Made by a program: the position numbers and the translations under genes. Shown piece by piece: positions 59,538 through 64,000 of a stretch of 64,000 nucleotides of DNA. The DNA lies in assembly GCF_000003195.3 (NCBI RefSeq), contig NC_012871.2:18234658-18298657 (forward strand), read 5' to 3'. This stretch comes from Sorghum bicolor. Its lineage: Eukaryota > Streptophyta > Magnoliopsida > Poales > Poaceae. The notes under the pieces were generated by a model, which was not told the DNA's origin, did no database searches, and saw nothing but the letters and a program-made list of their open reading frames with translations. How positions within the stretch are numbered: the stretch's first letter is position 1; each line of letters begins with the position of its first letter.

Positions 59538-61029
59538 GATCTACCCCACTTAACATAAATCTCGTCCCGAGATTTGAGGAAACTAGAGAGAAAGATAAAG
59601 TAGATCATAAAAGTTGTTTCGAGACTTTCAAGACGTGATCAAAGGATTAAAGATAGACATAAAGGGTATAGAGTATGGTAAAGATTGATGACAAGGAAAG
59701 ATAAACATATGAGATAGAAATTGATCTTTGGATCCTGAGTTATGATAAGGTGCAAGGGCGAGAAGCCAACATTAACAAGGGATGACACATAGGAGATAAA
59801 GATTATAGTGCTCACAATTTCCTTGATTCCAGATTTGTATGAGATAGTAGACGAAAGGATAAAGAAAAGACAAAAGTTGACAACGATTTAGATTTTTTTT
59901 TCACGCTTAATTATTTGTAGTCCTATGAGACGTAGGATCAAAGATCACATGTTAGAAGAAAAAAAATGATAAGGGTTCATCGCAAGATAGGGATCAATCT
60001 GTAGTTCTTCATGTCTTTCTGATTAGAGATTTTCGAGAGTGATGATCGTAGCGGACGCTACCCACTTAAACCAAGTGTTAGCTTATCTTCCAAAATCCTG
60101 TATAAGGACACTCATCTTGTCGATAGATAATCTTCAAAGTTTTCCTTTGGAGGTTACTAGTTCGACAACACGCTGCACAGTTGGAGATTCCGAGGAACAG
60201 GGAGAGAATCAACACAATGGTTGGAAAGGATAGGTTAAGATTATCCTAATTTCCTTGGTGATGGTGTGCGACTACGCCAAAAGATGAAGAGTGTATTCAG
60301 GATAAAGCTCTCAGGCACCACCCGAAAAAGCAATCCAAGGCGTGTGGTGAAATTGACCATTAATGGTATGGTTTTACATCTGACCTTCAGGTTCTGCATT
60401 TTGTCACGTGATAGTCCAGCATATATTCCACGGTGAAAAAGAAGTCTTATCTTAGGACCTCGGTTTCCTATTGCCTTGCTTTGATAGGTCAACAGGTATG
60501 ACATTTTCTAGGTCACTCGGTGCTTCTTTGGGGTCACCATAGATGGATCCTAAGGTGACTTGACCTACTACTGGCAGTGTCGAGAGAATGTTGCAAGAGA
60601 GAACTACACAAAGGGTGTCGACTCACTTTGCATGGAATGTTTAAGATCACTTCACGGGTAAGCACTACCACTCGATGTTGGGACAGCACTAGGTGCTTCG
60701 CCCAAGGTTCCATCACTTACCATAAATAGGCTGAACATCTGGTCAAACAACTCATTACTCATACTAGGAGATTTAAGAATGATAAGGTCCAATGAACAAG
60801 ACATCTCATTTTACAAAGAAGATTACAAGTGACTTGAATACAAAATCTTTATAAGCTAATAGACACAACTGACTTCAGATTTCATATACCACCATTGACT
60901 AGCTCAAATCTATCTAGGTCCCTTAATATAACTTGCTTCACATCAGGTGTTGAGAATATATCGCCTCGGTATAAGGTCCACATTTCTTTCAAACTGCCTC
61001 GTTGTTGGTACAATCGTTTCATTAGTCTT
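59538..61029. other. Non-coding 3' part of the interior, LARD-like element 2
   Basis: Begins with the polypurine tract (minus strand AAGTGGGGTAGATC). No credible frame; short minus-strand pieces at 60241-60504 and 60882-61067 have no recognisable content. Confidence 0.5.
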
Positions 61030-62436
61030 TTAAACCTTGGGGTGAGGTCGAGTGCCTTCATACACAAACCTGTCTCCCGATGGGGTGGTTAGGGATACTG
61101 AGTGTTGGGTATAATCAATCTCTCCATGACAAGCAGTTAACCATCCTCTTCCGAGAACGACATCAATCTTCATCGATTCCAAAACCACAAGATTCACCTC
61201 AAAATTTGCACCTTTTATATCAAGACTAACTTTTGGGCACATGTGTGTTGCTTTTATCTTCCCTCTTGGTGATTTGACCAGTATGGGTTTCTTCATTTCC
61301 AACATAAGCATTTTATGATCGGCAACACATTTACTCGGGATAAAAGAATGTGAAGAACTTGAGTCAAACAAAACAGTGGCAGGAGTTGAGTTGACTACAA
61401 TCGATCCAAACACCACATTTTGTGCTTCGCGAGCAGTACATAGATCCATATGGTTCAATCTACCATTAACGTAGTCACGAACAGGGTACTTCTTTAGACA
61501 ATGCTTCTTGTGATGTCCCTCTTCGTGACACTGGTAACAAACATTGCTAACCATTTTACCATAGGTGTTATCCTGACATTGAGCTCCTTGAATTGATGTG
61601 CCAGGAGTAACTGAAGTGCTACTAACTTGTTGGTTCTGAGGGTTCACCTTCAATGGAGTCTCTTCACTATTTCGCTTCTTAGCTTGATTACTCTTTCGAG
61701 GCTGATATTCTGTATAGGTGATGGTCCATCCATCTAGGCATATCTCTGGCATAGCAAGTGTAGCTGAAGGGGCATCTAATTCTTCAAGGTATGAATGTGT
61801 CTGATGAGAGTTTGGAGCTAAATCTAACTGCCATGTAGAACTCAGATTTGGCTCAACACTTAACAGTGGCTCTAGGGAGATTGCCTTCCTTTTCTTGTTA
61901 CCTTCAGTCTGTTGATCTTGGGGTACTTCTATCTTTCCTTCGCTTGACTTTTTCTGAAGGCACGGTAAACCATAATATCTGCAGCAATTACACGGCTCTT
62001 GAATCCCAAGTGCCTCATTAATACCATCTTTCTTAGCTTTCATGTTCTTCCAGGCTTCTATTACTTGTCTCTTCATTGCTCCTTCCTGAGTTTCAGTCAT
62101 GTTCTTTTCTAAATATAACTGAGAATCTTTTGGTGGTCCCACTCCACTTAGTACTTGATCTTGCATAGACAAGGGCTTCTCCTTGTTTACTAGGGACAAG
62201 GGTAGCATAGTTGGGTCTTCCTGACATTTGGTGTAAGCTTCTTCAATGTTGCCTTGGAGAAGTAAAGATTGTAGTATCAAAAGCTTCTGGAGTCTAGCCA
62301 TATGATCAGCTGCCATCTCTAGGATTTGGGATTGCCAAGCCATCATCTCTTCACTGCTCAATTGTGTTGCAGAAGTCATTAGTTGACTCTGATCACCAAT
62401 ATTCTTTTCATTGATGTCACCACTTGGATCAATCAT
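61030..62436 (-). CDS. Intact 468-residue protein of LARD-like element 2: CxCC motif, zinc knuckle, protease-like domain
   Basis: ATG at 62436 is the first in the frame, about 550 bp after the primer site. Residues 1-120 are helical-looking and Gln/Leu/Met-rich, without the usual gag core. Residues 149-159 are CNCCRYYGLPC; 233-247 LDGWTITYTEYQPRK. Residues 300-313 are a zinc knuckle CYQCHEEGHHKKHC. Residues 345-440 are retropepsin-like: VLFDSSSSHSFIPSKC and DVVLGRGWL. The catalytic triad is D-S-S, not D-S/T-G. Element 1 carries the same protein in broken form. Likely role: gag-like packaging, with a protease relic or fold used for something else; this is inference. Confidence 0.85.
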   Translation of the reverse strand: MIDPSGDINEKNIGDQSQLMTSATQLSSEEMMAWQSQILEMAADHMARLQKLLILQSLLLQGNIEEAYTKCQEDPTMLPLSLVNKEKPLSMQDQVLSGVGPPKDSQLYLEKNMTETQEGAMKRQVIEAWKNMKAKKDGINEALGIQEPCNCCRYYGLPCLQKKSSEGKIEVPQDQQTEGNKKRKAISLEPLLSVEPNLSSTWQLDLAPNSHQTHSYLEELDAPSATLAMPEICLDGWTITYTEYQPRKSNQAKKRNSEETPLKVNPQNQQVSSTSVTPGTSIQGAQCQDNTYGKMVSNVCYQCHEEGHHKKHCLKKYPVRDYVNGRLNHMDLCTAREAQNVVFGSIVVNSTPATVLFDSSSSHSFIPSKCVADHKMLMLEMKKPILVKSPRGKIKATHMCPKVSLDIKGANFEVNLVVLESMKIDVVLGRGWLTACHGEIDYTQHSVSLTTPSGDRFVYEGTRPHPKV

Positions 62437-62985
62437 CTGACATTAGGCAATAGTAGAATGAGCTAGAGTAGTATGGACAAAGAGCATGATATGAAGTGAG
62501 AGAAAAATAGGTGGAGAGGATCAAGATTGACAGTAGATGGATAGGATAAGAGAGATCACTACCCCACTTAACAAAGATCGAGCTAGCCCTCAAACAACTT
62601 CTTCTAGGCCACCTTCAAAACACTAGAACAAAGACAACACACAAACAACAAACCAAGCAAAACAAGCACGCATCACATCAACGATACTACACGTGCTTCT
62701 TCAACAGTGGTGGTCCTCCTAAAAGGCAGATTAGAGAGGCTGAAAGGCTATCGAACTTTTTAAAGAGATAGGATCACAAAACTTTTGTAAAACAACAAAA
62801 ACCAAAAGCCAAGGAGATAAATAGAAATAGCTCAAAAGAAGTTATTCAAGGAGGGGATACAAAATGACAAGGATGAGAAAATAGTCAGAGTCAAAGAGCC
62901 AAGGGATGAAAAAAATAGTTTTATATTAAAATAAACTTTAGAAATCGACCAGTGCTATCTAGGCATACGTCCTACAGTCAACATT
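62437..62985 (-). other. 5' untranslated leader of LARD-like element 2
   Basis: AT-rich leader between the primer site and the ORF. GTCCTACAGT(T/C)A next to the primer site is shared with element 1. No frame of note. Confidence 0.6.
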
Positions 62986-62997
62986 GCTCTGATACCA
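62986..62997 (-). other. Primer binding site, LARD-like element 2
   Basis: TGGTATCAGAGC on the minus strand, four bases from the LTR. Exact tRNA-iMet-type site. Confidence 0.9.
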
Positions 62998-63001
62998 TTC
63001 C

Positions 63002-64000
63002 TGTCATTACCCAAGTTACTTCCTCACGCCTACCCGGAAAGTAACACCCTACTAGTGGAGGTCCTGCTAATTAGTCAAGCCAGAGCCATATAGCTTGGAG
63101 CTGCACTGTAAGTCCCAGGGGGCCGCTCCCTGACTAAGTCCTTACGGAGAGCAGAGACGGATACGCCCGGCAAACCGGACCACCAACAGTACCCGCTCCC
63201 CCTGTCACCACCATCATCACGATGCTCGTAAGCATCCAACATCGCCATCACCGCAGTGACCAAAGATTCAGCACAGTTTAAGCATCAAGTTGAGTAGAGA
63301 TTATTACTTGTTTAGGCATGTGTATAAGATGAGTAGAGCAGCTAAGCAAACCTAGTATAACCTAGACTACCCATATATGTAACCCCAGGTGAACAAGGAA
63401 TAGTAAGTAAAGCTAGTCATGTCCTTAGGGTTTGCATTCATTGGACACATGCATGTAAAGTAAATGACATTAATGAGTAGGTTCAAAATGATCAAACGGT
63501 GTCTGCACTTGCCTTAATTCCCAGTGTATATCTGCTCAAAATTCTTTAGCTTCTTTCTTCTGATCTCCAACTTCGGCTTCGACTGTCGGTCCTCAGCTCC
63601 TGATCTTCACTGTAGATGAACCGCGCTTCTACTCGTAGCAACCAAACAACACGAACAGACAAACAAACAATCACGACTAAGAACAAACAACAATCAAAAG
63701 AAAAGCTTAGAAAGAGCGCACTAAACGACACGGCTTGATGTTACGATCGAGACACGCGAGAACGATTGAGAACGGAGCTATCGTTAAACAGACACGACTT
63801 TCGAGGTTCGAAGTGTAACGGAGAAGATGACTATACGCTGGTCGTATTTTATGAAAAGAGGTGATAGACTTTGTCTAAAAGTTGAGTTGACCAAACTATA
63901 AAGCTGGAGTTAAACTTTAGTCATAATTATTATAAGTAATTATATACCACTGAAGCCAATTAAGCATTTATAGTTTTGAAATATGGATTATATGAAAGAA
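63002..64000 (-). repeat. 5' LTR of LARD-like element 2, internally deleted and cut by the window end
   Basis: Starts TGTCA as the left LTR does, then jumps straight to sequence equivalent to 56446 onward. Thus about 1 kb, including the mini-hairpins and the double palindrome, is missing. From 63007 it matches 56446-57410 closely. Confidence 0.9.

Larger units (their letters stand above)
55441..64000 (-). mobile_element. LARD-like element 2, non-autonomous, right LTR runs off the window
   Basis: Left LTR 55441-59537 (4,097 bp), interior 59538-63001 (3,464 bp), right LTR from 63002 to beyond the window. Minus orientation, shown by the iMet-type primer site at 62986-62997 and polypurine tract next to 59538. 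The interior holds one intact 468-codon ORF and no pol. It shares the primer-site neighbourhood, ORF and LTR core with element 1. Confidence 0.9.

Overview
The window is nuclear DNA from a grass, most likely a panicoid such as the sorghum, maize or sugarcane group. The evidence is spliceosomal introns, TNP/Transposase_24-type CACTA elements, Tourist-type MITEs, a SIRE/Opie-like copia element and very long gypsy-type LTRs. Nearly everything is transposable-element sequence, much of it nested. Only two ordinary host genes can be supported: a pair of secreted eight-cysteine (lipid-transfer-like) proteins on the minus strand near 47 and 53 kb.

Layout. (1) Positions 1-9346 hold most of a minus-strand Ty3/gypsy element of the Tat/Grande type. 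It has a 5' LTR at about 8754-9346, gag, protease, RT and part of RNase H; most of the integrase is deleted and the 3' LTR lies outside the window. Tail-to-tail with its pol is a plus-strand, multi-exon gene for a plant mobile domain (PMD) protein with a C-terminal coiled coil. The whole element is saturated with CCGAT/ATCGG words. (2) The element sits in the 3' end of a CACTA transposon that ends at 10557. (3) Positions 10911-19634 are a complete non-autonomous gypsy-derived element (LARD-like, 2.6 kb LTRs, TSD CCAGT), minus strand. (4) Positions 20070-41000 are a second CACTA element: a subterminal repeat array on the left and a decayed TNP-like gene on the right. It is split by a 16 kb copia element (21213-37293). 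That copia element in turn contains a truncated minus-strand gypsy element (about 24436-32449) with one 4.36 kb LTR, a gag-protease region and an upstream ORF0 with a dsRBD-like pattern.

(5) Positions 41430-43440 are a decayed LINE carrying two MITEs, followed by another Tourist MITE and an 805 bp hAT element with a perfect 8 bp TSD (43895-44699). (6) Positions 44760-46780 are a tandemly duplicated AT-rich block containing a CACTA remnant, just beyond the 3' end of the first lipid-transfer-like gene. (7) The two lipid-transfer-like genes are at 46974-47692 and 53112-53881; each is modelled here with two exons and a phase-1 intron, the second exon encoding a proline-rich tail. (8) From 55441 to the end of the window is a second LARD-like element with a 4.1 kb LTR. 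It has an intact 468-codon ORF related to the broken ORFs of the first one, and a right LTR with a 1 kb deletion.

The strongest candidates for unusual biology are the antisense, intron-containing PMD gene inside a retrotransposon with its word bias and paired hairpins; the LARD-like family with its CxCC/zinc-knuckle/protease-like protein and compensating palindromes in the LTR; a six-copy array of mini-hairpins with a conserved loop and changing stems; and the dsRBD-like ORF0. All of this is read by eye; no alignment, folding or database search was run.
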